Shown: positions 37,658 through 50,366, counted from the stretch's first letter. The stretch: 64,000 bases of DNA from Sulfurimonas gotlandica GD1 (GCF_000242915.1 NZ_AFRZ01000001.1:1178001-1242000), one strand, 5' to 3'. Translations and numbers: made by a program. Notes: generated by a model from the letters alone, not told the origin.

Positions 37658-38247
37658 AAGTATTTAGCCTTTATATTTTCTACAAAATCTTCAACTTCTT
37701 GCTGAAGATGTTTTAAGTTTTTAGAATTGTCTATAACCCAAGTAGCTCTATCTTTCTTATCATCTATTGGCATCTGAGAAGAAATCCTTTTTAAAGATTC
37801 TTCTTCCGAATAACCATTTCTTTTCATGAAACGTTCTAGCTGTATTTCTGCTGGAGTATATACTACAACACTCTCTTTAATATCATAAGAACCTTTTTCA
37901 AAAAACAGTGGGATATCTATAAGGTATGGGAATTTAAATGTATCTTGCTTGATGCTTCGTTTTTCTATTTCATCCCTAATTTTTGGATGCAAGAAATCTT
38001 CTAAAATCTTTTTTTGCTCATCATTTGAAAAAACCAAACTTCCAAGCTTAGCACGGTCGACTTTGGAACCATTGAGATAACTATCACCAAAAGTCTCTTT
38101 AACCCAAGATATGGAAGCATCTAATATTTCATGTGAGATGCTATCTGCATCTATAACCCTCATGCCGTTTAAGGCGAGCAGAGATGCCACAGTACTTTTT
38201 CCTGTAGCAATCCCGCCAGTTAATGCGATAGCGTACTCAAATGCCAT
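37654..38247 (-). CDS. coaE: Dephospho-CoA kinase
   Basis: Last step of coenzyme A synthesis. 197 aa. P-loop GGIATGKSTVAS (11-22), ADSISHEIL, and the LID/CoA region VVYTPAEIQLERFMKRNG near 130-147. Sits between the SpeE-like gene (15 bases upstream) and dapF (overlap), forming a three-gene unit. Confidence 0.96.
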   Translation of the reverse strand: MAFEYAIALTGGIATGKSTVASLLALNGMRVIDADSISHEILDASISWVKETFGDSYLNGSKVDRAKLGSLVFSNDEQKKILEDFLHPKIRDEIEKRSIKQDTFKFPYLIDIPLFFEKGSYDIKESVVVYTPAEIQLERFMKRNGYSEEESLKRISSQMPIDDKKDRATWVIDNSKNLKHLQQEVEDFVENIKAKYL

Positions 38248-38262
38248 TAAATGCCTTATATA

Positions 38263-38808
38263 TTAATTTTTTATAATTCCTAAGTACTCTTTACGAATGT
38301 AGTTACCCATCGCAAACGAAGCTATATGAATGTCACAGTTATAAAACTGATTACCATCTAACATATCAGCACGGTGCAGATTTAGATCTGCTGTCGGGTG
38401 ATACTCTTTAGAAGCTAAAAGTGCTGTTGAACCATTACCGATATTATACGGCATTATTACTTTAAAGTATTTTCCTAAAATATGCAAGATAGCTTTATTG
38501 GCTTCAACTTCATCTAAAGAAGGATGAGTAATTGAGAGTTGACCATCCTCTTTCAAAACACGATTGATGTGCGCTAAAAGTGCAGCATCTGAACTCATTT
38601 CACAGATGATTACATCAACACTTGAATCATCTAAATTACGAATAGCGTCAAGTGAACACTCTACTGCTCTTGTATTAATATCATTATGCTTAAGCATCTC
38701 TTTTGCAAGCAAATCAATATTATCGCTAACGATTAAAACTTCTTGTGGATTTTTACTAGTACATAATGGAACGTGTACCATCATTTCAGGGTATATAAAT
38801 TCTTTCAT
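38263..38808 (-). CDS. Short spermidine synthase-like (SpeE) protein
   Basis: 181 aa with an N-terminal block EMMVHVPLCTSKNPQEVLIV of the SpeE family and a Rossmann-like methyltransferase fold (EVLIVSDNIDLLAKEMLKH, then DVIICEMSSDAALLAHI). True spermidine synthases are about 260-280 aa, with a catalytic Asp in a GGGDG-type context; here the glycine-rich loop reads VLIVSDNID, without it. So it may be a reduced or inactive member, perhaps regulatory. First gene of the SpeE-coaE-dapF unit. Homologs of this length in Campylobacterota are annotated spermidine synthase. Confidence 0.7.
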   Translation of the reverse strand: MKEFIYPEMMVHVPLCTSKNPQEVLIVSDNIDLLAKEMLKHNDINTRAVECSLDAIRNLDDSSVDVIICEMSSDAALLAHINRVLKEDGQLSITHPSLDEVEANKAILHILGKYFKVIMPYNIGNGSTALLASKEYHPTADLNLHRADMLDGNQFYNCDIHIASFAMGNYIRKEYLGIIKN

Positions 38809-38873
38809 TTTAATAATTCCTTGTTTAATTACTGCGATTTTAGCATATTAGGATTAATTTTACTTAATATAGA

Positions 38874-38879
38874 TATAAT
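38874..38879 (+). promoter_or_regulatory. -10 box TATAAT for the DUF2892-purM unit
   Basis: A perfect TATAAT preceded by TTAATATAGA, 24 bases before the ATG at 38903. No -35 is apparent. Confidence 0.6.
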
Positions 38880-38902
38880 TACAAAAAAATTAAGGGTATT
38901 AA

Positions 38903-39100
38903 ATGGACTATAACAAAATAAGAAAGTTTTGTAGAGTTTTTCGTATTTTTATAGGTTTAGCATTAATCGCTACTGGCGTTATTACTGGAATCTACTGGTT
39001 CTATCTTGGAGTTATTCCTCTTATTGCAGGTATTGCTAACTTCTGTCCTCTTTGTATCATTAGTAAAAAGTGCGATATGCCAAATAATTCGGAGGACTAA
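38903..39100 (+). CDS. DUF2892/YgaP-type small membrane protein
   Basis: 65 aa with two membrane-spanning stretches (about 13-28 and 31-47: GLALIATGVITGIYW, LGVIPLIAGIANFCPLC). The NFCPLC motif and the short hairpin-like fold match the YgaP-like DUF2892 family, whose role is unclear; in YgaP it anchors a rhodanese domain, absent here. AAGGG lies before the ATG. The stop abuts the purM start. Confidence 0.8.
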   Translation: MDYNKIRKFCRVFRIFIGLALIATGVITGIYWFYLGVIPLIAGIANFCPLCIISKKCDMPNNSED

Positions 39101-40096
39101 ATGAGTCAAATAAGTTATAAAGATGCCGGTGTTGATATAGATGCAGGTAATAGTTTTGTTGAAAATATTAAACCATTAGTAAAATCTACAAAAATTCCTG
39201 GTGTTATTGGTGGTATTGGATCTTTTGCAGGTGCATTTGAACTTCCAAAAGGATTTAAAGAACCTGTGATGCTTGCAGCAACTGATGGAGTTGGAACAAA
39301 GCTTAAACTTGCTATAGATAGCGGTATACACAACACAGTAGGAATTGACTTAGTTGCTATGTGCGTAAATGACCTTCTTTGTAACTTTGGGACTCCTTCT
39401 TTCTTCCTTGACTACTACGCTACAGGAAAGCTTGACGTTAATGTTGCTACAAGCGTAGTTGCAGGTATAGCTGAGGGTTGTATCAGAAGTGAATGTGCAC
39501 TTATTGGTGGAGAGACTGCTGAGATGCCAGGAATGTACTCTGAAAATGATTACGATTTAGCTGGTTTTGCAGTTGGTGTAGCTGAGAAATCTGAGATGGA
39601 TAGAGTTTCATTAGTACGTGCAGGTCACAAACTGATAGCTCTTCCAAGTTCTGGCCTTCACTCAAATGGTTTCTCTCTAGCACGTAAAGTACTATTTGAC
39701 AAAATGGGTATGAAATTTGAAGATGACTTTAACGGCAAACCGCTTATTGAAACTCTTTTAGAGCCTACAAATATCTATGTTAAAACATTTAAAGCACTAA
39801 AAAATGAAATAGTAGCAATGGCGCATATTACTGGTGGCGGTATTATTGAAAACTTACCTCGTGTTCTTCCTGAGAATCTGATGGCAGAAGTTCAAAAAGA
39901 TGCTATTAAAGTACTGCCTATATTTGAACTAATGTCAGCACATGTTGATCGTGATGAAATGTTTAGAGCATTTAATATGGGTGTTGGAATGATTTTAGTT
40001 GTTGAAGATGCTAATGTTGAAAAAGTTTTAGCTGAGACTGATGGTTATCTGATTGGTGAAATTAAAGAGGGTGCTAGAGAAGCATTGATGGTATAA
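39101..40096 (+). CDS. purM: Phosphoribosylformylglycinamidine cyclo-ligase
   Basis: AIR synthetase of purine synthesis. 331 aa. Begins SYKDAGVDIDAGNSFVE; AATDGVGTKLKLA (63-75), GGETAEMPGMY (138-148) and HITGGGIIENLPRVLP are diagnostic. A strong ribosome binding site (GGAGG) lies inside the end of the upstream gene, so translation is coupled to the DUF2892 protein. Confidence 0.97.
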   Translation: MSQISYKDAGVDIDAGNSFVENIKPLVKSTKIPGVIGGIGSFAGAFELPKGFKEPVMLAATDGVGTKLKLAIDSGIHNTVGIDLVAMCVNDLLCNFGTPSFFLDYYATGKLDVNVATSVVAGIAEGCIRSECALIGGETAEMPGMYSENDYDLAGFAVGVAEKSEMDRVSLVRAGHKLIALPSSGLHSNGFSLARKVLFDKMGMKFEDDFNGKPLIETLLEPTNIYVKTFKALKNEIVAMAHITGGGIIENLPRVLPENLMAEVQKDAIKVLPIFELMSAHVDRDEMFRAFNMGVGMILVVEDANVEKVLAETDGYLIGEIKEGAREALMV

Positions 40097-40127
40097 GCCA
40101 TCGCTTCTTGTGCTAAATGAAAGAACC

Positions 40128-40946
40128 TTATTCAAAAGGTTGTTTCAAATCATTTTCAATTTCTCCTGGAACACTTGAAATAGTCATAAACTCACCCATT
40201 GAAAGCAATGGATAAGATACTGCCAAATAATACTTAGCAGCTAAAGAAGTTGCTGCTCCATCTTCTATGGATATACAATATGGAAGAACTGAAGCATTTA
40301 CACGACCTGTCTTTTCAATAAACTTCTTTGTATTATCTCCAAGTTCATACCCCAGAAGGGTACATTTATCTGAAAGTTTCAACTCGAAGATTAAAAGTTT
40401 ACCTTCTTTATAATTCTTTGCCTTAGCAAGCAGTTCTTCATTTGAACCAGTTGCCAACTCATCAGGATCTTCATAATACGGCATCCCCATCATAAAATGA
40501 AAAGTAGCCAAATCATCAAAGTCTAAAGAATCTTTAGAGCCTTTTAAATTTGCGAATGCACTATTAATCTTTTCATACTGTGCGATAAATACATCTTCTT
40601 TATAGTAATCTTGCATAAATGCTCTTCCAAAATAAATTGGATTTGTGATGCTGATAGTTTTTTCTTTATCATCAATAAACATACGAAGAATAGCAACATG
40701 AGAACGCTTAGGTTTAGCTCCCTCTGCTTTAAGCGCATCATTTGTAAAGATAAGTGTAGTACCATTTTTTACTGGCTCATAAGAAGCAATAACTTCAAAA
40801 CCGGCATCTTGAAGTTTAGTTTTTGCAACACTAACTTCAACTTGGCTACCTAATAAATAAGCACTTATCTTATCACTTGCTGACACAGAAGTAATTCCAA
40901 AAAACAAAAACATATAATATACTACAGCTACAATTATCTTTTTCAT
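40128..40946 (-). CDS. Secreted DUF302-like paralog, third of three
   Basis: 272 aa with a signal peptide (IIVAVVYYMFLFFGITSVSAS). A close paralog of the next gene: about half the residues match, with shared blocks IFTN, RMFIDDKEKTIS, DELATGSNEELLAKAK, KFIEKTGRVNAS and SYPLLSMGEFM. The N-terminal half (VAKTKLQDAGFEVIASY, then a strand after a Lys-rich turn) fits the DUF302/TT1751-like fold; this is inference from pattern. Function unknown. Separated by 17 bases from its paralog on the minus strand. Confidence 0.75.
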   Translation of the reverse strand: MKKIIVAVVYYMFLFFGITSVSASDKISAYLLGSQVEVSVAKTKLQDAGFEVIASYEPVKNGTTLIFTNDALKAEGAKPKRSHVAILRMFIDDKEKTISITNPIYFGRAFMQDYYKEDVFIAQYEKINSAFANLKGSKDSLDFDDLATFHFMMGMPYYEDPDELATGSNEELLAKAKNYKEGKLLIFELKLSDKCTLLGYELGDNTKKFIEKTGRVNASVLPYCISIEDGAATSLAAKYYLAVSYPLLSMGEFMTISSVPGEIENDLKQPFE

Positions 40947-40963
40947 CTAATTATCCTTTTTGA

Positions 40964-41812
40964 CTATTTAAAAGTTTTTTGTAAATCATTAACAACTGCA
41001 CCTGGTACGGTCATAATTCCCATAAAACCACTCATATCTAAAAGTGGATAGCTAATAGCTATATGATATTTAGCACTCAATGCTGTTGCTTTGCCATCTT
41101 CAATAACTATAGTCCATGGAAGTAAACCAGCATTAGCTCTACCGATTTTACTAGTAAACTTGGACGTTCTACTTCCTAGCTCATAGCCTAATAGATAACT
41201 GTTATCTGAAAGTTTCATCTGAAATATTTTAAGTTTCCCTTTTTTGTAAGCATTTGCCTTTGCTAATAACTCTTCATTTGTACCTTCACCAAGTAAATCA
41301 GTATCCTCAAAGTAAGGCATACTTACCATAAAGTGATAAGTAGCTAAAGCATCAAAATCCCAAACATCAACGGAAGGTTTTAAATCAGGAAATGCAGCAT
41401 TGATTTTCTCTAGTTGTGCATTAAACACTGCATGATTATACTCACCTTGCATATATGCTTTACCAAAATAAACTGGGTTATTAAAACTAATTGTTTTTTC
41501 TTTATCATCTATAAATAGACGTAAAATAGCAGCTTGAGCTCTCTTAGGTTTAGCAGCTTCAGCTTTTAGTTCACTGTTTGTAAATATAACTGTAGTACCA
41601 CCTTTTACAGGAGTATACGTAGCAACTATTTCAAAACCAGCAGCTTCAAGCTTACTTTTGGCAGTATCAACATCTACATGTAGGCCCTGAAGGTAAGTAT
41701 TTATTTTTTTTCCTTCATAGCCTGTCTTTGCAACTTCTGGGCCTGTACTACTTCCACAACCAGAAAAAATTAATACTGTCGCTGATAATAAAGCTGCTAT
41801 TGTCTTTGTCAT
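40964..41812 (-). CDS. Secreted DUF302-like paralog, second of three (lipoprotein)
   Basis: 282 aa. A lipobox (ATVLIFSGCGS, Cys near 19) makes it a lipoprotein, unlike its downstream paralog. The N-terminal region VDTAKSKLEAAGFEIVATY and the block LRLFIDDKEKTISFNNPVYF fit the DUF302-like fold. Its ATG overlaps the stop of the 333-aa gene upstream (41809-41812), so they are translated together. Tandem duplication produced the next gene. Substrate unknown. Confidence 0.75.
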   Translation of the reverse strand: MTKTIAALLSATVLIFSGCGSSTGPEVAKTGYEGKKINTYLQGLHVDVDTAKSKLEAAGFEIVATYTPVKGGTTVIFTNSELKAEAAKPKRAQAAILRLFIDDKEKTISFNNPVYFGKAYMQGEYNHAVFNAQLEKINAAFPDLKPSVDVWDFDALATYHFMVSMPYFEDTDLLGEGTNEELLAKANAYKKGKLKIFQMKLSDNSYLLGYELGSRTSKFTSKIGRANAGLLPWTIVIEDGKATALSAKYHIAISYPLLDMSGFMGIMTVPGAVVNDLQKTFK

Positions 41813-42810
41813 ATCTCTTTTGCTCCTAAACCAATCATAATTTCGATAATCTCTTTATCTAAATCTTCAACTGATTTATTCATAACTTCATCTTTCATAT
41901 TCAGTACAGCAGTCCAATTTGCAAGCTTTGGCATACCAATTATTAATTTATTTGAATCTTTCTCTATGTACATATACATTGAACAAGGAGCAAAGGCACC
42001 AGCATCTGGACGACCTTTATTAAAAATATTATACGAGTAAGTAAAGTGGCATAAAGAGTAAACAAAATATGCGTCATATTTACCGAAGTCTAATTCTAAG
42101 TCATTATAAGACTCTTTGAAATTTTTATAACCGGCAATGATATATTTCTTCTCTTCGAATGCAGCCTCAAAATTTCCTTGAAACTCATCAATATATTCAG
42201 TTAAATCAGCAGGTCTGTCGAATGTAATCTCAAAATTCATCATCGGAGTTGCTGGAAGAGTTGTATACTCAGTTGTCTCAACTTTTCCGCCTATCTCTTT
42301 TTGCACTAACTCATCAAGAGCAGGAAACATTGCTGCAAATTTTGTTCTAACAGCTGCATCTTTCACGCCAACAATATCTAGCATTACTGTTGGTGCCAAA
42401 TGTCCAACATAAGTTTTATTTTCATTTTTCTTTTTGTATACATGAAGATTAAAAGGAGAAAAACCACCAAGTTCTGGATTTGTAATAAGAAGTTCTCTTA
42501 ATTTAACATCATTGGCGATAGAGAAAAAACCAAGATTATCTAAAGTCTCTTCCCATGCTGAATCATAAGCATCGTTAGGCTTGCCATCATCTAAAGTTTT
42601 TGACCCATACTTCTTTTTATATGCATCATTAATTCTCTCGTGTGGATCAGAAAGTACAAAACCTACACTCCCAATTTTTTTATTAATCATACTGTTGTAT
42701 TGCGCTTCTGCATTTCCATCAACTACATTAAATCTAGTTGCTTCTGCACCAAAAGCAATAGTCGCTATAGTTGATAACACTAGTGCTGTTTTAAGAAGTT
42801 TTTTTATCAT
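41809..42810 (-). CDS. Secreted protein with two DUF302-like domains
   Basis: 333 aa with a signal peptide (LLKTALVLSTIATIAFGAEA). The mature protein seems to have two DUF302-like units: one ending in LGGFSPFNLHVYKKKNE and TYVGHLAPTVML (about 114-145), another with YSYNIFNKGRPDAGAFAPCS and MYIEKDSNKLIIGMP (about 255-300). In DUF302 proteins the phrase with NP-P-LP(C) and a following acid-rich strand is typical. Function of the family is not established. First gene of the trio. Immediately upstream (42833-42850) lies a CRP-like palindrome. Confidence 0.75.
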   Translation of the reverse strand: MIKKLLKTALVLSTIATIAFGAEATRFNVVDGNAEAQYNSMINKKIGSVGFVLSDPHERINDAYKKKYGSKTLDDGKPNDAYDSAWEETLDNLGFFSIANDVKLRELLITNPELGGFSPFNLHVYKKKNENKTYVGHLAPTVMLDIVGVKDAAVRTKFAAMFPALDELVQKEIGGKVETTEYTTLPATPMMNFEITFDRPADLTEYIDEFQGNFEAAFEEKKYIIAGYKNFKESYNDLELDFGKYDAYFVYSLCHFTYSYNIFNKGRPDAGAFAPCSMYMYIEKDSNKLIIGMPKLANWTAVLNMKDEVMNKSVEDLDKEIIEIMIGLGAKEI

Positions 42811-42832
42811 TTGATTTCCTTAATTAAATTAT

Positions 42833-42861
42833 TTGTGAAGCTTATCACAATATTATCACAA
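42833..42861 (-). promoter_or_regulatory. CRP/FNR-like palindrome upstream of the DUF302 trio
   Basis: TTGTGA (42833-42838) and TCACAA (42845-42850) are a perfect inverted repeat with a 6-base spacer, matching the classical CRP layout TGTGA-N6-TCACA. A second TTATCACAA follows at 42853-42861, 11 bases on. They lie 23-51 bases upstream of the ATG at 42810, in the promoter zone. Confidence 0.55.
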
Positions 42862-42942
42862 ATTTCTGTAATTATTGTATCATAAAAAGTTATGATATAT
42901 GCAAATTTTATATGTCAAATAATGATTATTTATAAAGGGTGT

Positions 42943-42973
42943 AAAAACAGGATGTCGCCAAAAAAGGCGACAT
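42943..42973 (-). terminator. Terminator of the FadL-like gene
   Basis: ATGTCGCC (42952-42959) pairs perfectly with GGCGACAT (42966-42973) around six A. On the minus strand CCTG and a run of five T (42943-42947) follow. It lies 35-65 bases past the stop at 43008. Confidence 0.8.
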
Positions 42974-43007
42974 TTAGAATGAAGAAGAATTTATGTTTTT
43001 CTAGTGA

Positions 43008-44186
43008 TTAGAATGCGTAGTTTAAAGCTACAGTTAAAGCTGTCTGTGAATGTTTAACTGTAGTTTCTCTTGTTCCTGGACTAGGAGCATTTGATGCAGT
43101 TACAGTCTGACTAACTTCTGGAGAATAAACATAAGCTAAATCTATAGAAGTAGTTTTACTAGCATTGAATGTACCACCAATAGTAATATGAGACTCAACT
43201 ATACCAGGAAAACCTAATAAATTCAACGTATTTATTGCTGTATTAGCAACACCTTGATCAGTAATTGGACTCTTAGCATAGTTATAACCAGCACGTGCTG
43301 CCCATCCACTTGTAGCATACTCGTAACCTAATACATATACACTCTGATCATCCCATTTAAAGTCTTTATAACCTTTTGCATCTGACCATTTAATTTGCTT
43401 ATAATCGAAAGCAATAGTATGCTCTTTCATTTTATAACTAATACCAACGCCTATTTCGGCAGGTGTAGATAATTCATCACCAAGTGTTAAACCAAAAAGA
43501 GTACCTGCACCAGATAATACACCATTATAATTCATATCTATTTGTGATTTATAAGTAGCACCAATTGTTGCACCAGCAATTTCATAAGCTAATCCTAGGT
43601 TATAACCAAACTGTAAGTCTTGAGCTACACCTGTCCCAAATTTTCCAGCTGTTGTTCCGTTTGTATTATAATCAATATCTAATGCACCATATTGTAAAAG
43701 TGGTGTAAGAGCTACGCTGAAGTTATTCATAGTATATGCTAGTGGCACACCAAACTGCATTAATTGTAAGTTAGTAACCATTTTAAAATTAGCTTGTTCT
43801 GTTCTATAGTCAACACCCATACCAGCAGTTCCCCACATTCCAATACCCCAATAAAAGTTATCATTAACTTTACTTGCTATAGAAACAGAAGGAATAACAT
43901 TCATGTCTGCCTTACTATCTTTTGAACCAGCTCCACCACCATTATCAAAAGAAACTTTTGGCATGAATATCGTACCACCAAAAGACATTTCAGTATTTTC
44001 TACAGAAGTAATTAAAGCAGCATTTGCTAAAGCAGATTCAGCACCATGAGCTACACCAATACCAGCTCCACCCATACCACGTGCTTTAGCACCAACACCA
44101 ATTAGATTTGAACCATTTGTTGCGAATGCAGATGTTGCACCTAAAGCTAATGCAGCTACTAGAGCTAACTTAATTGTTTTTTTCAT
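43008..44186 (-). CDS. OmpP1/FadL-family outer-membrane transport protein
   Basis: 392 aa with a signal peptide (KLALVAALALGATSAFA). The mature N-terminus TNGSNLIGVGAKARGMGGAGIGVAHG, given here as TNGSNLIGVGAK and RGMGGAGIGVAHG, is the FadL/OmpP1/TodX signature, which plugs a 14-strand barrel; alternating beta strands follow, and the C-terminus ends in aromatic ALNYAF, a barrel-assembly signal. FadL proteins take up hydrophobic compounds; the substrate here is unknown. A long AT-rich upstream region (44187-44691) with repeated TGTAAC and TTGTGATAA-type motifs suggests regulation. Ends at a clear terminator. Confidence 0.92.
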   Translation of the reverse strand: MKKTIKLALVAALALGATSAFATNGSNLIGVGAKARGMGGAGIGVAHGAESALANAALITSVENTEMSFGGTIFMPKVSFDNGGGAGSKDSKADMNVIPSVSIASKVNDNFYWGIGMWGTAGMGVDYRTEQANFKMVTNLQLMQFGVPLAYTMNNFSVALTPLLQYGALDIDYNTNGTTAGKFGTGVAQDLQFGYNLGLAYEIAGATIGATYKSQIDMNYNGVLSGAGTLFGLTLGDELSTPAEIGVGISYKMKEHTIAFDYKQIKWSDAKGYKDFKWDDQSVYVLGYEYATSGWAARAGYNYAKSPITDQGVANTAINTLNLLGFPGIVESHITIGGTFNASKTTSIDLAYVYSPEVSQTVTASNAPSPGTRETTVKHSQTALTVALNYAF

Positions 44187-44691
44187 TTTCTCTCCTACGA
44201 GTAATATAAGTATTTAAAATAGATAAACTATTTCATCTGCAAGCATTATAGGAGAGTTAAATTTAACTAAGTCTTAAAAAAAAAATTAGTTATATAAAAA
44301 ATTATTATAAAATTTATATGAAAATAGATTATAATAATACAATAATATGTAAAAGATAATATAAACATATTATTGTATAGTTTAATGATATTATTATAAG
44401 TTTTTTATATGATTTATTATTAAAAGTATAATATATATAAAATATAAAATTTGTGATAATTTTATGGCACTGTGTACAATTGTAACAATATTATCACAAT
44501 TAAGTTACAAAACAGTAACAAAACTATCTGTAGTAACATTTATGTGATGGAAACGATCAAAAACATACAATAAAATAGGTTATTCAAAGTTATATAATGT
44601 ATTAAAGTAAGTAAATGTAAAAGAAATGAATAAATCATGCTAAAGATAAATTGGATTGATTAAGTAAAGAAGAGAAAGTAAAATTGATCAA
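44187..44691. other. 505-base AT-rich region between the FadL-like gene and 5S rRNA
   Basis: No gene is seen. It contains a perfect 14-bp inverted repeat (44337-44350 with 44365-44378). TTGTGATAA (44451-44459) faces TTATCACAA (44491-44499), and GTTAC/GTAAC half-sites are paired as GTTAC-N6-GTAAC (near 44504-44519). These lie 265-335 bases upstream of the FadL-like start. The rRNA operon must terminate somewhere here, but I see no convincing GC-rich terminator. Confidence 0.5.
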
Positions 44692-44808
44692 CTAGGCAGC
44701 GACCTACGTTTCCAATCCTGCAAGGATCAGTATTATCAGCGATGAGAGGCTTAGCTTCTGGGTTCGGAATGGAGCCAGGCGTTTCCCTCTCTCTATAGCC
44801 ACCTAGAC
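44692..44808 (-). rRNA. rrf: 5S ribosomal RNA
   Basis: The minus strand reads as 5S rRNA from TCTAGGTGGCTATAGAG, through the conserved CGCCTGGCTCCATTCCGAAC and AAGCTAAGCC, to GGTCGCTGCCTAG. The ends pair (TCTAGG with CCTAG). The ends are estimated to within a few bases. Last gene of the rRNA operon. Confidence 0.92.
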
Positions 44809-44979
44809 AATCAAGTAAAAAGACACCTAGATGTTCTTTTACTTGACTGTATTGAGTCAATAAAGGGGTATTAATGATTTCTCATTAAGTTATGATTGTC
44901 GTGTGTCGTATGCCATTTCAAAGCATAGGACTAAAGTCAACATGTTTTTTCTAAATAACTATATGTATATTATGTAATA

Positions 44980-44998
44980 CACTAAACAAGGTAGTGAA
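44980..44998. repeat. Pre-23S processing stem, 3' arm
   Basis: CACTAAACAAGGTAGTGAA is complementary at 18 of 19 positions to 47907-47925 at the other end of 23S rRNA. In the transcript these arms pair and bring both ends of 23S together for RNase III cleavage, a known maturation step. Confidence 0.85.
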
Positions 44999-45004
44999 CT
45001 AAAA

Positions 45005-47889
<2,885 letters not shown>

Positions 47890-47906
47890 TTTTTTTCTAA
47901 TTTGCG

Positions 47907-47925
47907 TTCACTACCTTGTTTAATG
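47907..47925. repeat. Pre-23S processing stem, 5' arm
   Basis: TTCACTACCTTGTTTAATG, the partner of 44980-44998. Located about 18 bases upstream of the estimated 23S 5' end. Confidence 0.85.
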
Positions 47926-48113
47926 TACTTATACATCATCCAAGACAGATCCTGTTGATTTTGTAGTTATTTAGTAATATAATTAATAATTGAATAAATT
48001 CTTTTATCTCTTATATATGTTGACTTTAACAATTATAATTTAATGAACTTTTTGGTTTTAAAACCAAATATAAACTCTTATATTTAAGAACTTATATTTG
48101 ATTTTATCAAAAA

Positions 48114-48190
48114 TGGTGGGCCTACCAGGACTTGAACCTGGGACCTCACCCTTATCAGGGGTGCACTCTAACCAGCTGAGCTATAGGCCC
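48114..48190 (-). tRNA. tRNA-Ile, anticodon GAT
   Basis: The minus strand folds as a cloverleaf: acceptor GGGCCTA with TAGGCCC plus encoded ACCA, D arm GCTCAGCTGGTTAGAGT, anticodon arm ACCCCTGATAAGGGT (anticodon GAT), T arm CCAGGTTCAAGTCCTGG. It lies in the spacer between 16S and 23S. No tRNA-Ala accompanies it on either side. Confidence 0.97.
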
Positions 48191-48218
48191 GAATGTACTT
48201 TTAATTCAAATGAACTCT

Positions 48219-48258
48219 GATCACTGAAAACTAAGCAAGTAATAAACTAATAACTAAC
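48219..48258. repeat. Pre-16S processing stem, 3' arm
   Basis: About 40 bases that are nearly perfectly complementary to 50048-50089 upstream of 16S, sharing for instance CTGAAAACTAAGCAAGTAA. In the precursor they form the long RNase III stem that encloses 16S. Confidence 0.85.
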
Positions 48259-48313
48259 ATCTCTGTGAGATTTTCTTTGTAAGATGATCAAACGAATGAT
48301 CTCTCTTTACTCT

Positions 48314-49830
<1,517 letters not shown>

Positions 49831-50047
49831 TTGAATTATGTAAAGATCACATTGCTGTGAAATTACTGATCTTTGCCCAAGATTTAAAAATCATTGGCTT
49901 TGTTGCCACAAACCGCGTGAACAGTCTGTGGACTTTGTATGTATCTATACTATTGGGATCCATTGCTGGATTCAAATAGAATAGACGGTTGTTGTTAATT
50001 AGTTATTTCTAAGTAAACTTATTAATGCCTAATCGCTAACTTGTTTC

Positions 50048-50089
50048 GTTAGTTATTAAGTCTATTTACTTGCTTAGTTTTCAATGATC
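50048..50089. repeat. Pre-16S processing stem, 5' arm
   Basis: GTTAGTTATTAAG through TTGCTTAGTTTTCA and ATGATC; complementary to 48219-48258 with few mismatches. It lies about 220 bases upstream of the 16S 5' end. Confidence 0.85.
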
Positions 50090-50164
50090 TCAAACAATCT
50101 CAAAAGCTTCAACTCGAAGTCTCTCTAGGCCTTTTTGACAAGGTCTCTTTGTTTGTGGATGGGA

Positions 50165-50170
50165 ATTATA
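50165..50170 (-). promoter_or_regulatory. rRNA operon promoter, -10 box
   Basis: The minus strand reads CCCCCTATAATTCCC: a perfect TATAAT flanked by C-rich sequence, with transcription expected to begin near 50158, about 330 bases before 16S. No good -35 is visible. GC-rich flanks around the start are typical of growth-controlled rRNA promoters. Confidence 0.6.
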
Positions 50171-50366
50171 GGGGGTTGTTGCTTAGAAGAATCTTAATCG
50201 GTTGGGAAGTTTCGGAGAAGTTTAAAAGTTGTTTATCTTTTACAATACTTTTTAACATTAGTTATTATTTCCTTACATAAGTATAAAGAAATTAAAAGTA
50301 TTGTTGCTATGCATTAACTCTTTATATATAGAATTCTTACAAACAATATTATTATGAGGAAAAAAT

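Larger units (their letters stand above)
49831..50366. other. 16S leader and promoter region, divergent from the BI-1 gene
   Basis: About 535 bases without a protein gene. Next to 16S is a local hairpin (AAAGATCA / TGATCTTT, within 49840-49875). Further out come the 5' arm of the pre-16S stem and the rRNA promoter near 50165. The remaining AT-rich 150 bases carry the promoter of the BI-1 gene at 50367. Confidence 0.7.
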
